Shown here piece after piece: positions 33,948-42,631 of a stretch of DNA of 64,000 nucleotides. The DNA comes from CAWALV01 sp963782965 (GTDB lineage: Bacteria > Actinomycetota > Actinomycetes > Acidothermales > Acidothermaceae). The stretch is taken from positions 372,001 to 436,000 of the forward strand of contig CAWALV010000006.1 in NCBI GenBank assembly GCA_963782965.1, in the 5' to 3' direction. Position 1 is the first letter of the stretch. The number at the start of each line of letters is the position of its first letter. The notes beneath the pieces are model-generated. The model was not told the origin of the DNA. It did not search any database and saw nothing but the letters and a program-made list of their open reading frames with translations. Made by a program: the position numbers and the translations under genes.

Positions 33948-35186
33948 ATGCACGCCTCAGCGGACGCCGGAGAGAACGGCCTGGCCGCATGGCTCGCCGA
34001 CGCCCGTGCGGCCGCGCAGATGCTCGAGGGCGTCGCTCGCCACACGCCGATGGAGGGCTGCCGGGCCCTCGCCGGGCTCGTCGGCGGTCCGGTGCAACTC
34101 AAGTGCGAGAACCTCCAGCGCGGCGGCTCGTTCAAGATTCGCGGCGCGTACGTGCGCATCGCGCGGCTGTCCGACGCCGAGCGGGCGCGCGGTGTCGTCG
34201 CAGCCAGCGCGGGCAACCACGCGCAGGGCGTGGCACTCGCTGCCGCCCTCCTCGACGCGAAGGCTGTCGTCTTCATGCCGCAGGGTGCGCCGCTCCCGAA
34301 GGTCGAGGCCACCCGCAACTATGGAGCGCAGGTGCATCTCGTCGGGCATTCCGTCGACGACGCCTTGCGCGAAGCGGTGTCGTTCGCCGAACAGACCGGC
34401 GCGGTCTTCATCCACCCGTTCGACCATCACGACATCGTCGCCGGGCAGGCGACCGTCGGTCTGGAGATCCTCGAGCAGCTTCCCGACGTCCGCACGATCG
34501 TCGTCGCGGCTGGGGGCGGTGGGCTCGCCTCCGGTATCGCGGTCTCGGTGAAGGCTCAGCGGCCGGACGTCGTAGTGGTCGGCGTGCAGGCCGAGGGCGC
34601 GGCGGCGTTGCCGGCGTCCATCCAGCTCGGCAAGCCGGTGCCGCTCGACGCGATGTCGACGATGGCCGACGGGATCGCGGTCGGGTGTCCCGGCGACCTG
34701 ACCGTGAAGCTCGTGCGCGCGCACGTCGACCGCATCCTCACCGTCTCGGAGGAGTCGCTGTCGCGCGCCCTGCTGTTCTGCCTGGAACGGGCGAAGCTCG
34801 TCGTAGAACCCGCGGGAGCGGCCGGGGTCGCCGCCGTGATGGACGAGCCCGCAGCCTTCGAGCCGCCGGTTGCCATCGTGCTTTCCGGCGGAAACGTCGA
34901 CCCGGTGTTGCTCGTGCGGGTGCTGCGGCACGGCCTAGCGGCGGCGGGTCGGTACCTCTCGTTCCACGTGCGGTTGCCCGACCATCCGGGGGCCCTTGCC
35001 GCGTTGCTGCAAAAGCTCGCCGATGCGGGTGGCAACGTGCTCGACGTCGTCCACGAACGCACCCGGCCGACGCTCAACGTCGACGAGGTCGAGGTGGCGC
35101 TGCAACTGGAGACGCGGGGGCCCGACCACTCCCGCGACGTGCTGGAACTGCTGCGATCCCACGGGTATCGCGTCACGTTCAACTAA
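33948..35186 (+). CDS. ilvA: Threonine ammonia-lyase with ACT domain
   Basis: This PLP enzyme deaminates threonine to 2-oxobutanoate, the first step to isoleucine. The 412-residue form has the PLP Lys in RGGSFKIRGAYVR near residue 62, ASAGNHAQGVALAAA, the glycine loop AAGGGGLASG and a late SGGNVDPVLL. The C-terminal 75 residues are a single ACT-like domain (LSFHVRLPDHPGALAALLQ), as in the catabolic/short class. ATG 33948 follows CAGACT by six bases. It is divergent from the hydrolase gene. Confidence 0.93.
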   Translation: MHASADAGENGLAAWLADARAAAQMLEGVARHTPMEGCRALAGLVGGPVQLKCENLQRGGSFKIRGAYVRIARLSDAERARGVVAASAGNHAQGVALAAALLDAKAVVFMPQGAPLPKVEATRNYGAQVHLVGHSVDDALREAVSFAEQTGAVFIHPFDHHDIVAGQATVGLEILEQLPDVRTIVVAAGGGGLASGIAVSVKAQRPDVVVVGVQAEGAAALPASIQLGKPVPLDAMSTMADGIAVGCPGDLTVKLVRAHVDRILTVSEESLSRALLFCLERAKLVVEPAGAAGVAAVMDEPAAFEPPVAIVLSGGNVDPVLLVRVLRHGLAAAGRYLSFHVRLPDHPGALAALLQKLADAGGNVLDVVHERTRPTLNVDEVEVALQLETRGPDHSRDVLELLRSHGYRVTFN

Positions 35187-35334
35187 CTCCGGCTCCGCCG
35201 ACCAACTCCTCCCGGTCGACGCAGGACTCGACCGGACTCGACTGCATCCGCCCGCCCCGGGCAGTTGTTTCTCGGTTGACCTTGACGCCGCGTGAGGGGC
35301 TACTGTGCGAGGTCGGCGCCAACGAGGAGGAACC

Positions 35335-36429
35335 ATGGCTGACGGGTCGATGACAGGCCCGGCGTCCGGCTTCACCGCTGTGGTCACGTCGCCGCAGCCT
35401 TCGCGCGCCGGCTTCGCGATCGAGGCAGAGGGGCTCGCCAAGCACTACGGCGAAGTGCGAGCGCTCGACGACTTCGACCTCCAAGTGCCCGAAGGCACGG
35501 TGCTCGGCCTGCTCGGCCCGAACGGTGCCGGCAAGACGACCGCCGTCCGCATCTTCACCACGCTCCTCGAGCCGGACGCCGGTCGGGCGACCGTAGCCGG
35601 GCTCGACGTCGTCCGCGATGCCGACGCGGTACGGCGCACCATCGGGCTCTCCGGGCAGTACGCCGCGGTCGACGAGAACCTCACCGGCCGAGAGAACCTC
35701 GACATGATAGGTCGGCTCTACCACCTGGGCCGGGCGGAGTCACGGGCTCGCGCCGATGAGCTGCTCGAGCGCTTCGACCTCGCCGATGCGGCGACGCGCG
35801 TGGTCAAGACCTACTCCGGCGGCATGCGGCGCCGGCTCGACCTCGCCGGCGCGCTCGTCATCAGGCCGCGGGTGCTCTTCCTCGACGAGCCCACGACCGG
35901 GCTCGACCCGCGCAGCCGCCTCGGCATGTGGGATGTCCTCGCCGAACTCGTCGGCTCGGGCACGACGCTACTTCTGACCACGCAATACCTGGAGGAGGCC
36001 GACCGGTTGGCCGACTCGATCGTGGTCATCGACCGCGGCCGGATCATCGCTCGGGGCACCGCCGACGTGCTGAAGTCGCAGGTGGGTGGCGAGCACCTCG
36101 AGGTCACGGTCAGCGCGGCCGACGAACTCGCGGCGGCCGCCGAGGTGCTGGCGCGGGTGGGTACCGGCGAGCCGAAGGTCGACCAGCACACCCGCTCGGT
36201 GGGGGTTGCGGCCCAGGGCGGCTCCCCGGTGCTGATCGATGCTCTTCGCCAGCTCGACGCTGCGGGAGTCGTCGTCTCCGACGTCGGCCTTCGCCGTCCG
36301 ACTCTGGACGACGTCTTCTTGGCGCTCACCGGCCATGCGGCCGAGGACGAACCGGCCGCGCCGACCGGCAAACGTGGGCGGGCTCGCGGCAAGGGCGGCC
36401 GGGGCCGCGAGAAGGGAGCCCAGTCGTGA
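35335..36429 (+). CDS. ABC transporter ATP-binding protein, DrrA type
   Basis: This 364-residue ATPase subunit of a drug or lipid exporter has Walker A GPNGAGKTTAV near residue 62, the Q-loop at LSGQYAAV, the signature KTYSGGMRRRLDLA, Walker B VLFLDEPTTGLDP and the H-loop replaced by LLLTTQYLEEAD, as usual in DrrA. The C-terminal DUF4162-like region (about 245-330) is followed by a Lys/Arg/Gly-rich tail. GAGGAGG precedes ATG 35335. It is translationally coupled to the permease gene (GTGA overlap). Confidence 0.93.
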   Translation: MADGSMTGPASGFTAVVTSPQPSRAGFAIEAEGLAKHYGEVRALDDFDLQVPEGTVLGLLGPNGAGKTTAVRIFTTLLEPDAGRATVAGLDVVRDADAVRRTIGLSGQYAAVDENLTGRENLDMIGRLYHLGRAESRARADELLERFDLADAATRVVKTYSGGMRRRLDLAGALVIRPRVLFLDEPTTGLDPRSRLGMWDVLAELVGSGTTLLLTTQYLEEADRLADSIVVIDRGRIIARGTADVLKSQVGGEHLEVTVSAADELAAAAEVLARVGTGEPKVDQHTRSVGVAAQGGSPVLIDALRQLDAAGVVVSDVGLRRPTLDDVFLALTGHAAEDEPAAPTGKRGRARGKGGRGREKGAQS

Positions 36430-37226
36430 GCGTGATGGGTCAGACGCTGGGCGACGGTTTCATCGTCGCGAAACGGAACCTCATCAAGATCAAGCGGATT
36501 CCCGATCTGCTGATCTTCACCACGATCCAACCGATCATGTTCGTGCTGCTGTTCGCCTACGTGTTCGGCGGTTCGATCCATACCGAGGGCGTCAACTACC
36601 GCACCTACTTGATGGCGGGCATCTTCACGCAGACGGTGGCGTTCGGGTCGGCCATCACCGCGATGGGTCTTGCCCACGACCTCGAGTCGGGCATCATCGA
36701 CCGCTTCCGATCGCTGCCGATGGCGCGATCGGCCGTACTCGTCGGCCGCACGTCGTCCGACCTCGTCAACAACGTCATCGTGATGTTCGTGATGTCGGTG
36801 TGCGGCTTGCTCGTGGGTTGGCGCATCGAGCGGGGCGTCCTTTACGCGGCCGCCGCATACGCCATCATGTTCCTCTTCGCCTTTGCGCTCTCCTGGGTTT
36901 CCGCCACGATCGGGTTGTCGGTCAGCAGCGTCGAGGTGGCACAGAGCGCCGGCTTCATCTGGCTGTTCCCGGTGACCTTCATCTCGAACGCGTTCGTGAC
37001 GTCGCAGTCTTTGCCCGGGTGGCTTCAGGCGGTGGCGAACTGGAATCCGGTCAGTGCCGTGGTCGCCTCTGCGCGTTCGCTGTTCGGCAACAACGGCTCG
37101 ATACCGGTCCCGTCCGCGTGGCCGATGCAGCACCCCGAGGTGACGGCGATCGGCTGGAGCCTGGTGCTCCTGCTCATCTTCGTGCCCCTGTCGGTGCGCA
37201 AGTACCGCGCTGCCGCCGCCCGCTGA
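36426..37226 (+). CDS. ABC-2 type permease, DrrB type
   Basis: This 266-residue membrane subunit pairs with the preceding ATPase. About six membrane segments are seen, with the N-terminal NLIKIKRIPDLLIFTTIQP interface helix and the AITAMGLAHDLESGIIDRFRSLPM coupling loop typical of DrrB/ABC-2 permeases. The start is GTG 36426, overlapping the ATPase stop; ATG 36435 is a less likely alternative. Export of a hydrophobic compound or antibiotic is inferred from the family. A perfect 18-bp hairpin follows the stop. Confidence 0.92.
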   Translation: MSVMGQTLGDGFIVAKRNLIKIKRIPDLLIFTTIQPIMFVLLFAYVFGGSIHTEGVNYRTYLMAGIFTQTVAFGSAITAMGLAHDLESGIIDRFRSLPMARSAVLVGRTSSDLVNNVIVMFVMSVCGLLVGWRIERGVLYAAAAYAIMFLFAFALSWVSATIGLSVSSVEVAQSAGFIWLFPVTFISNAFVTSQSLPGWLQAVANWNPVSAVVASARSLFGNNGSIPVPSAWPMQHPEVTAIGWSLVLLLIFVPLSVRKYRAAAAR

Positions 37227-37241
37227 CCGGCTTCGCGGTTG

Positions 37242-37285
37242 CTGTTAGGCATCCGCGGGCCAAGAGACCCGCGGATGCCTAACAG
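37242..37285. terminator. Perfect 18-bp hairpin, bidirectional terminator
   Basis: Arms at 37242-37259 and 37268-37285 are perfectly complementary over 18 bp with an 8-nt loop. The hairpin lies between the convergent permease and hppD genes, 16-18 bases from each stop codon. No long T-run is present, as is common in high-GC organisms; it could serve both genes. Confidence 0.8.
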
Positions 37286-37303
37286 CCGGGAGGCTCCGGC
37301 GCC

Positions 37304-38440
37304 TCAGAGGTTGCCGCGCCGAGCCTGCTCGCGCTCGATCGCTTCGAACAGCGCCTTGAAGTTGCCCTTGCCGAAGCCCATCGAGCCGTGCCGCTCGATC
37401 AGCTCGAAGAACACGGTCGGCCTGTCCTGTACCGGCTTGGTGAAGATCTGCAGCAGGTAGCCGTCTTCGTCGCGGTCGGCGAGGATGCGTAGCGAGCGCA
37501 ACTCCTCGAGCGGTACTCGCGTCTCGCCGACCCATTCGCCAAGAGTTTCGTAGTAGGAGTCCGGCGTCTCCAAGAACTCGACGCCTGCCGCTCGCATCGC
37601 GCGCACCGAGCTGACGATGTCGTTCGTCGCCAACGCGATGTGCTGCACTCCGGGGCCGCCGTAGAACTCCAGGTACTCGTCGATCTGCGACTTCTTCTTG
37701 CCGACCGCAGGTTCGTTCAGCGGGAACTTCACCTTCCGAGAACCGTCCGCGACCACCTTCGACATGAGGGCGGAGTATTCGGTGGCGATGTCGTCGCCGA
37801 CGAACTCCTTCATGTTCGTGAAGCCCATGACCCGGTGGTAGTAGTCGACCCATTCGTCCATGTGGCCGAGCTCGACGTTGCCGACGCAGTGGTCGATCGC
37901 CTGGAAGAACCGTTTCGCAGGCGGCTCGACGATCGGCGGGATCGCGACGTATCCCGGCAGGTAGGGGCCCTCGTACTGTGAGCGGTCGATCAGCGAGTGC
38001 ACGGTCTGCCCGTACGTCGCGATCGCAGCGCGGACGACGACCCCGTGCTCGTCGACGATCGAGTGCGGCTCCTCGACGCCGCGGGCGCCGGCCGACACCG
38101 CGTGCCGATACGCGGCCGGGACGTCCGGCACGGCGAGCGCCAGGTCGACGACGCCGTCGCCGTGTGCCGTAACCTGCGCGGCCAGCGGGTCGTCGGGCCG
38201 GATCGCCGTCGTGAACACGAAGCGGGCGCTCCCGGCACTCAGGACGTACGACGCACGGCCGTGGTCGCCGGTCTCCGGCCCGCAGTAGGCGACGGCCCGC
38301 ATACCGAACGCCGTCGAGTAGTAGTGCGCCGCCTGGCGCGCGTTGCCCACGGCGAACACGACGGCGTCCATGCCGTTGACGGGGAACGCGTCGCGTGCGT
38401 CGAGGGCGTCATCGGTCTGGGCTGTGAGCGGCGCAGTCAT
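37304..38440 (-). CDS. hppD: 4-hydroxyphenylpyruvate dioxygenase
   Basis: This Fe(II) enzyme converts 4-hydroxyphenylpyruvate to homogentisate in tyrosine breakdown. The 378-residue protein has two vicinal-oxygen-chelate halves. The iron ligands are visible as His in FQAIDHCVGNV (near 185), His in GPGVQHIALATND (near 265) and Glu in PTVFFELIERHGSMGFGKGNFKALFEAIE (near 350). The last segment is a strong signature. ATG 38440 begins a normal-length protein; a longer frame upstream is not supported. It is divergent from an Lrp/AsnC-type regulator, which is its likely controller. Confidence 0.95.
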   Translation of the reverse strand: MTAPLTAQTDDALDARDAFPVNGMDAVVFAVGNARQAAHYYSTAFGMRAVAYCGPETGDHGRASYVLSAGSARFVFTTAIRPDDPLAAQVTAHGDGVVDLALAVPDVPAAYRHAVSAGARGVEEPHSIVDEHGVVVRAAIATYGQTVHSLIDRSQYEGPYLPGYVAIPPIVEPPAKRFFQAIDHCVGNVELGHMDEWVDYYHRVMGFTNMKEFVGDDIATEYSALMSKVVADGSRKVKFPLNEPAVGKKKSQIDEYLEFYGGPGVQHIALATNDIVSSVRAMRAAGVEFLETPDSYYETLGEWVGETRVPLEELRSLRILADRDEDGYLLQIFTKPVQDRPTVFFELIERHGSMGFGKGNFKALFEAIEREQARRGNL

Positions 38441-38532
38441 GCATTCGAGAGTGGAACCACGAGCCGGATTAGGCAATAGTAAGAGCTCTCGCTGCACAGA
38501 GTGCTCAGGTGGTCTAGGCGACTGGGAATACG

Positions 38533-38555
38533 ATTGGTCAATATGTCCAGCCAAT
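38533..38555. promoter_or_regulatory. Candidate Lrp operator in the hppD/lrp gap
   Basis: ATTGG (38533-38537) and CCAAT (38551-38555) form an inverted pair 13 bases apart, around an AT-rich centre that is unusual for this GC-rich sequence. It lies in the 146-bp gap between the divergent hppD and Lrp-family genes. Arms are short, so this is a candidate only. Confidence 0.4.
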
Positions 38556-38586
38556 GCCGCCGGTCGGGATCATACAGGAGGTCGGG

Positions 38587-39063
38587 ATGCCCGGTCAGAT
38601 CGACGAGCTCGATGCCAAGTTGCTCGCGCTGCTCGGCGAGCGGCCCCGGATCGGCGTCCTCGAGCTGGCTCGGCAACTCGCCGTGGCGCGAGGTACTGCG
38701 CAGGCGAGACTCGAACGGTTGCAGTCGCGCGGGGTGGTCCGCGGTTTCGGGCCCGACGTCGACCCGGCCGCACTCGGTTACGGCGTGACCGCCTTCGCCA
38801 CGCTGGAGATCCGGCAGGGCAGCGGTCACGACGTGCAACGCCATCTGGCCGGCGTGCCGGAGGTCCTCGAGGTGCACACGATCACCGGCCCTGGCGACCT
38901 GCTGTGCCGGGTCGTCGCCCGCTCGAACGCCGACCTTCAGGCGATCATCGATCGCGTCGTCGACTTCGACGGGATCGTGCGGACCTCGACCGTGATCGCC
39001 CTTTCGGCACCGGTGCCCTACCGCACGCTGCCGCTCGTCGAAGCCGCTACCCGAAACCCGTGA
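38587..39063 (+). CDS. Lrp/AsnC-family transcriptional regulator
   Basis: The 158-residue regulator has an N-terminal helix-turn-helix (IDELDAKLLALLGERPRIGV then ARGTAQARLERL) and a C-terminal RAM/AsnC ligand-binding domain (VTAFATLEIRQG, VLEVHTITGPGDLLCRVVA). AGGAGG six bases before ATG 38587 decides the start. Divergent orientation from hppD suggests it senses an aromatic amino acid or its keto-acid and controls tyrosine catabolism; this is inference. Its stop codon is supplied by the first unit of the 30-bp repeat array. Confidence 0.92.
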   Translation: MPGQIDELDAKLLALLGERPRIGVLELARQLAVARGTAQARLERLQSRGVVRGFGPDVDPAALGYGVTAFATLEIRQGSGHDVQRHLAGVPEVLEVHTITGPGDLLCRVVARSNADLQAIIDRVVDFDGIVRTSTVIALSAPVPYRTLPLVEAATRNP

Positions 39064-39229
39064 AGGGCTTCGCCTCCACTCCTCAACCCGTGAAGGGCTC
39101 CGCCTCCACTCCTCAACCCGTGAAGGGCTTCGCCTCCACTCCTCAACCCGTGAAGGGCTTCGCCTCCACTGCTCAACCCGTGAAGGGCTTCGCCTCCACT
39201 CCTCAACCCGTGAAGGGCTTCGCCTCCAC
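39061..39229. repeat. 30-bp tandem array copying the greA 3' end (5 full units plus a partial)
   Basis: Five full 30-bp units start at 39061, 39091, 39121, 39151 and 39181, followed by a 19-base partial unit at 39211-39229 that is the genuine greA coding end. On the minus strand each unit reads the last eight greA codons (VEAKPFTG), a TGA and one more codon, all in one frame. Units differ by single bases (39110 and 39172 region). The array fills the gap between the convergent lrp and greA genes and supplies the lrp stop. Confidence 0.95.
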
Positions 39230-39706
39230 GACGGAGACGGTCATCGCGCGCCCGTTCGGCAGCGTGTAACTCGCCGATTCGCCCACCTTCTTGCCCACGA
39301 GGGCGGAGCCAAGCGGTGAACTCGGGGAGTAGACGTCGACGCTCTTGCCGGTGTCCTCACGCGAGCCGAGCAGGAACGTCAGCTCCTCGTCGTCGCCCTC
39401 GTAACGAACGGTGACGACCATGCCTGGCTGCACGATGCCGTGGTCGGCCGGCGGCTCGCCGACCTTCGCCGACTCCAACAGTTGCCGCAGCTGGCGAATG
39501 CGGGCCTCCATCTTGCCCTGCTCCTCTTTCGCCGCGTGGTACCCGCCGTTCTCGCGGAGGTCGCCTTCTTCGCGGGCGGCTTCGATCTTGGTCGCGATCT
39601 CGAGACGCGCCGGCCCGCACAAGTGGTTGAACTCGGCGGTCAACCGGTCGTAGGCCTCCTGGCTCAACCAGGTCACGGTGGTCGTGGTCGCGTTGGGCTC
39701 GGTCAC
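39203..39706 (-). CDS. greA: Transcription elongation factor GreA
   Basis: GreA rescues backtracked RNA polymerase by stimulating cleavage of the transcript. The 167-residue protein has the N-terminal coiled coil with the acidic tip in AAREEGDLRENGGYHAAKE, and the C-terminal FKBP-like domain (VTVRYEGDDEELTFLLGS, SPSSPLGSALVGKKVGE). AAGGAGC precedes GTG 39706. Its 3' end lies inside the 30-bp tandem array. By position it matches Rv1080c, adjacent to mca as in mycobacteria. Confidence 0.95.
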   Translation of the reverse strand: MTEPNATTTTVTWLSQEAYDRLTAEFNHLCGPARLEIATKIEAAREEGDLRENGGYHAAKEEQGKMEARIRQLRQLLESAKVGEPPADHGIVQPGMVVTVRYEGDDEELTFLLGSREDTGKSVDVYSPSSPLGSALVGKKVGESASYTLPNGRAMTVSVVEAKPFTG

Positions 39707-40030
39707 GGTGCTCCTTGCCGGGTGGTGAAGTCTGGCGGCCTGCCGTTGTTGCCGCTGGTGCGGTTACTGCCGGTACTGCCGTCTTTTCGGGAATGACGCG
39801 CCCGCAAACAAGCGTTTTCGGGGATTGGATCAGGCTACATCGTGGTCCGGCAGGTCGAGTTCCGGTCCGGCTGAGTCGTCCGTGCGCGGCCGTCGTCCGG
39901 CTCGGCGCCGGGAACCGCAATGCGAGCCCATGACCGGGAACGCCACAATGGAAGGGCCGGCGGCGGACCGCGCCCGGGCGCTGCTCGCCCGGAGCCGCCG
40001 CTATGGATCGAACGACAGGTTGGGACGACG
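39707..40030. other. 324-bp gap between greA and mca, no clear gene
   Basis: The gap between the divergent greA and mca genes holds the greA ribosome binding site and tgccg-rich short repeats at 39735-39785. A 34-codon frame at 39930-40034 ends with a TGA overlapping the mca TTG; it has no recognisable features. The small membrane gene found here in mycobacteria (Rv1081c type) is absent. Confidence 0.6.
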
Positions 40031-40909
40031 TTGAGCGAGCGACTGCGGCTGATGGCCGTGCATGCCCATCCCGACGACGAGTCGAGCAAGGGTGCGGCCA
40101 CCATGGCGCGCTACGCCGCTGAGGGCGTCGACGTCCTCGTGGTGACCTTGACCGGCGGCGAGCGCGGCACGGTCCTGAACCCGGCGATGAACCGTCCGGA
40201 GGTGCTCGCCGACATCGGCAACATCCGCCGCGCCGAGATGGCCGAGGCCGAGCGGATCCTCGGCGTCCGCCACGAATGGCTCGGGTTCGTCGACTCCGGC
40301 TTGCCCGAGGGTGACCCGCTGCCGCCGCTGCCCGATGGCTGTTTCGCGCTGGAGCCCTTGGAGGTCGCGGCAGCGCCGCTCGTCGAGATCGTCCGACGCG
40401 AGCGGCCGCACGTCATGCTCACCTACGACGAGAACGGCGGCTACCCCCACCCTGACCACGTCATGTGTCATCGCGTTTCCGTCGAGGCGTTCGAGGCGGC
40501 CGCCGAGCCCGACCGCTACCCCGGCGAGGCGCCGCCGTGGCAGCCGCTCAAGCTCTACTACCACTGCACCTTCCACCTCGCGCGCATCCAGGCCCTGCAC
40601 GACGCGATGCTGAGCCGTGGCCTCGATTCGCCGTACGCAGAACGCCTGGCGAAGTGGGTCGAAGGCGGCGACGAGGGTCGCACGATCACCACCCGCGTTC
40701 CGTGCGCCGACTACTTCCCGGTGCGCGACCAAGCGTTGCTCGCGCACGCAACCCAGGTCGATCCCAACGGGCCCTGGTTCGCGGTGCCGCTCGAGTTGCA
40801 GCGCGCCGCATGGCCGACCGAAGATTTCGAGCTCGCCCGCTCGCTGGTCGAGTCGGCCATACCCGAGGACGACCTGTTCGCCGGCATCCGCGAAGAGGTT
40901 CGCGCATGA
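40031..40909 (+). CDS. mca: Mycothiol S-conjugate amidase
   Basis: Mca cleaves mycothiol conjugates of electrophiles and drugs to release mercapturates, a detoxification step specific to Actinobacteria. The 292-residue LmbE-fold protein has the zinc motif AVHAHPDDESSKGAAT (His-Pro-Asp-Asp), TGGERGTVLNP, and the third zinc ligand region DENGGYPHPDHVMCHR. The family start (SERLRLMAVHAHPD) fits TTG 40031; ATG 40052 would remove seven conserved residues. Its stop overlaps the next ATG. This gene is the best lineage marker in the window. Confidence 0.94.
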   Translation: MSERLRLMAVHAHPDDESSKGAATMARYAAEGVDVLVVTLTGGERGTVLNPAMNRPEVLADIGNIRRAEMAEAERILGVRHEWLGFVDSGLPEGDPLPPLPDGCFALEPLEVAAAPLVEIVRRERPHVMLTYDENGGYPHPDHVMCHRVSVEAFEAAAEPDRYPGEAPPWQPLKLYYHCTFHLARIQALHDAMLSRGLDSPYAERLAKWVEGGDEGRTITTRVPCADYFPVRDQALLAHATQVDPNGPWFAVPLELQRAAWPTEDFELARSLVESAIPEDDLFAGIREEVRA

Positions 40910-41190
40910 TGGCCAATCTCGCTATCGTCCCGACGTTCGCCGGATATGCGACCGGCACGGTCTCTGCGGCCGCCAAGAACGGCAACGGTGGGCTCGGCCT
41001 CGTCGTCGTCGCCGTCCTGGCGGTTGTGATGTATTTCTTGTTCCGGTCGATGGTCAAGCACCTGCGCAAAGCGCAGCAGATGAAGGCTGATCCGGTGGCC
41101 GACGAACGCTCGCCGGGTGCGCCGCGCGACGCGGGTCATCCGGTCGACGCGGCCGACCCGACTACCGAGGTGCCGCGTCCGCGTCGCTAG
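40906..41190 (+). CDS. Small single-pass membrane protein coupled to mca
   Basis: This 94-residue protein has one membrane helix (about 22-42, LGLVVVAVLAVVMYFLF) and a charged cytoplasmic tail (MVKHLRKAQQMKADP) followed by a polar, Pro/Asp-rich end. It overlaps mca by four bases and corresponds in position to Rv1083. Function is unknown; coupling suggests it acts with Mca at the membrane. ATG 40906 or 40909 may be used. Confidence 0.82.
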   Translation: MMANLAIVPTFAGYATGTVSAAAKNGNGGLGLVVVAVLAVVMYFLFRSMVKHLRKAQQMKADPVADERSPGAPRDAGHPVDAADPTTEVPRPRR

Positions 41191-41248
41191 GCGACGAGAT
41201 CTGTGGGCCGTTGGCAACGTGGAGCGCGTCCGCGGCGTCTAGGAGATC

Positions 41249-42628
41249 GTGGACGACGCGCAGAGATCGGTGCGTCGGCGGATGCTTGCCCCGCTCGTGG
41301 TGCTTGCGGTGGTGATGGTCGTCGCGGCGCCGACCGTGCTGGTCGCGAGACTCGTCGACCATTCCGGCCTACGGACGGCAACCGGGCTCGCCTCGTCACC
41401 GGCATCGGCGGCTCCGGCCGCTGCGCCGGCCTCGCCGGCCTCGCCGGCTGCGCCGGCCTCGACGGCTTCGCCGTCACGATCGTTGGCAGAAGCGGTGTCT
41501 GCTTCGCCCGCCGACTCGCCGTCGCCTAGCTCGCCCGCCTGGAAGCAGGTCGACATCGCCGCACCGGTCGTGCCGTGGCCGGCCGGCGCTCAGGTGCATG
41601 ACTCGCCTGCGGTGCTCTCAGACGGGCGCGGCTTCGCAGTCGCCGCCGTTCTCGATGGCGGTCATGTGGTCGGACAAGCGACCGCTGGGTCGTTGCAGCA
41701 AGGCGATCAGCCCGGCGACGTCGTCACGTGGGCGCTTGTCGTCGTCGATCCGCTGACGGCGCGCGTCATCCGCACGCTCGACACCGGCCAGTACACCCGT
41801 GCCGAATCCTGGCGCGGCGCAGAGTTCGTCGATGTCGTGAGTTCCGACGGCGCGGCCGGCTCCTGGGTCACGTGGGTGAACGGCAGGGAGGGGGACGACG
41901 GGGTGCTGAGCAATGTCACGGTGCACGCCGAGAACCTGGCAACCGGTCGACGCCTGGTCCTCGGGACGGCGGCCTTCGGCGATTCTGCCGCGCCGGTGAT
42001 CTCAGGCGGGGTCGCAGCGTGGGCCGCCGACGGCACGATGCACGCGTACGCGTTGGCAGACCGGCGGCGGCTCTACGATGCGCGGATCCATGGGGGCGCT
42101 CTCGTCGGTTTGAACTGGCCCTGGCTGAACTACGTCGTCCGGTCCGGCGCTGGCCCGGCGAGCTTCACCGCGACATTCCACTCCGTCGACCTGCGCACCG
42201 GCGCCGATCGCGTGACACCCGGCCCGTGTGACGGCACCTGGTGCCAAACGAGTGAACCGGCCGACCGGCCGGTGGAGATCGGCTTGGTGCGTCAGCAACC
42301 ACCGGGCTCTTCGGCCCGCCGCATTGCCGCCAACCTCGGTGGCTTCGGTGGCTTCGGCGGCTTCTCGTCGTCCGCCGCCGGCTTCTTCCTCTGGAGCGAC
42401 ATCGATCCGTACCGCCCCGACTGGGGTACTGCCGAGGATCCGGCACCTGCCGACATGCCCTATCACCAGTTCCTGTACGACCCGCAGGCCGACCGCAACA
42501 TCGAGCTGCCGCCTTTGCAAAACGACGTGGCCTTCCTCAGCGGTGACTACCTGGTGTGGGAGGAACTACCCGCTGCCGCGACATCCGCCGGCAAGATTCA
42601 CTTCGTGGACCTCGCAGAACTCCACTGA
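41249..42628 (+). CDS. Exported or membrane-anchored protein, propeller-like, unknown function
   Basis: This 459-residue protein has an N-terminal membrane anchor (MLAPLVVLAVVMVVAAPTVLVA, about 12-33), then an Ala/Pro/Ser linker (about 45-95) coded by 9-bp-period repeats. A beta-rich domain of about 350 residues follows, with Trp/Gly repeats such as DVVTWALVVVDP, GGVAAWAADGTMHAYAL and GDYLVWEELP, suggesting a beta-propeller outside the membrane. CDGTWCQ could form a disulfide. A GGF triplet is coded by a 9-bp repeat near 42341. The start is GTG 41249. No family recognised. Confidence 0.75.
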   Translation: MDDAQRSVRRRMLAPLVVLAVVMVVAAPTVLVARLVDHSGLRTATGLASSPASAAPAAAPASPASPAAPASTASPSRSLAEAVSASPADSPSPSSPAWKQVDIAAPVVPWPAGAQVHDSPAVLSDGRGFAVAAVLDGGHVVGQATAGSLQQGDQPGDVVTWALVVVDPLTARVIRTLDTGQYTRAESWRGAEFVDVVSSDGAAGSWVTWVNGREGDDGVLSNVTVHAENLATGRRLVLGTAAFGDSAAPVISGGVAAWAADGTMHAYALADRRRLYDARIHGGALVGLNWPWLNYVVRSGAGPASFTATFHSVDLRTGADRVTPGPCDGTWCQTSEPADRPVEIGLVRQQPPGSSARRIAANLGGFGGFGGFSSSAAGFFLWSDIDPYRPDWGTAEDPAPADMPYHQFLYDPQADRNIELPPLQNDVAFLSGDYLVWEELPAAATSAGKIHFVDLAELH

Positions 42629-42631
42629 CGC

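Noticed and set aside
39061..39229. CRISPR array
   Set aside because: The 30-bp units are directly adjacent without spacers, no cas genes are present, and the units derive from greA.
39930..40034. 34-residue peptide overlapping the mca start
   Set aside because: Its TGA overlaps TTG 40031 as in coupled genes, but the sequence is Arg/Ala-rich without conservation evidence or a ribosome binding site.
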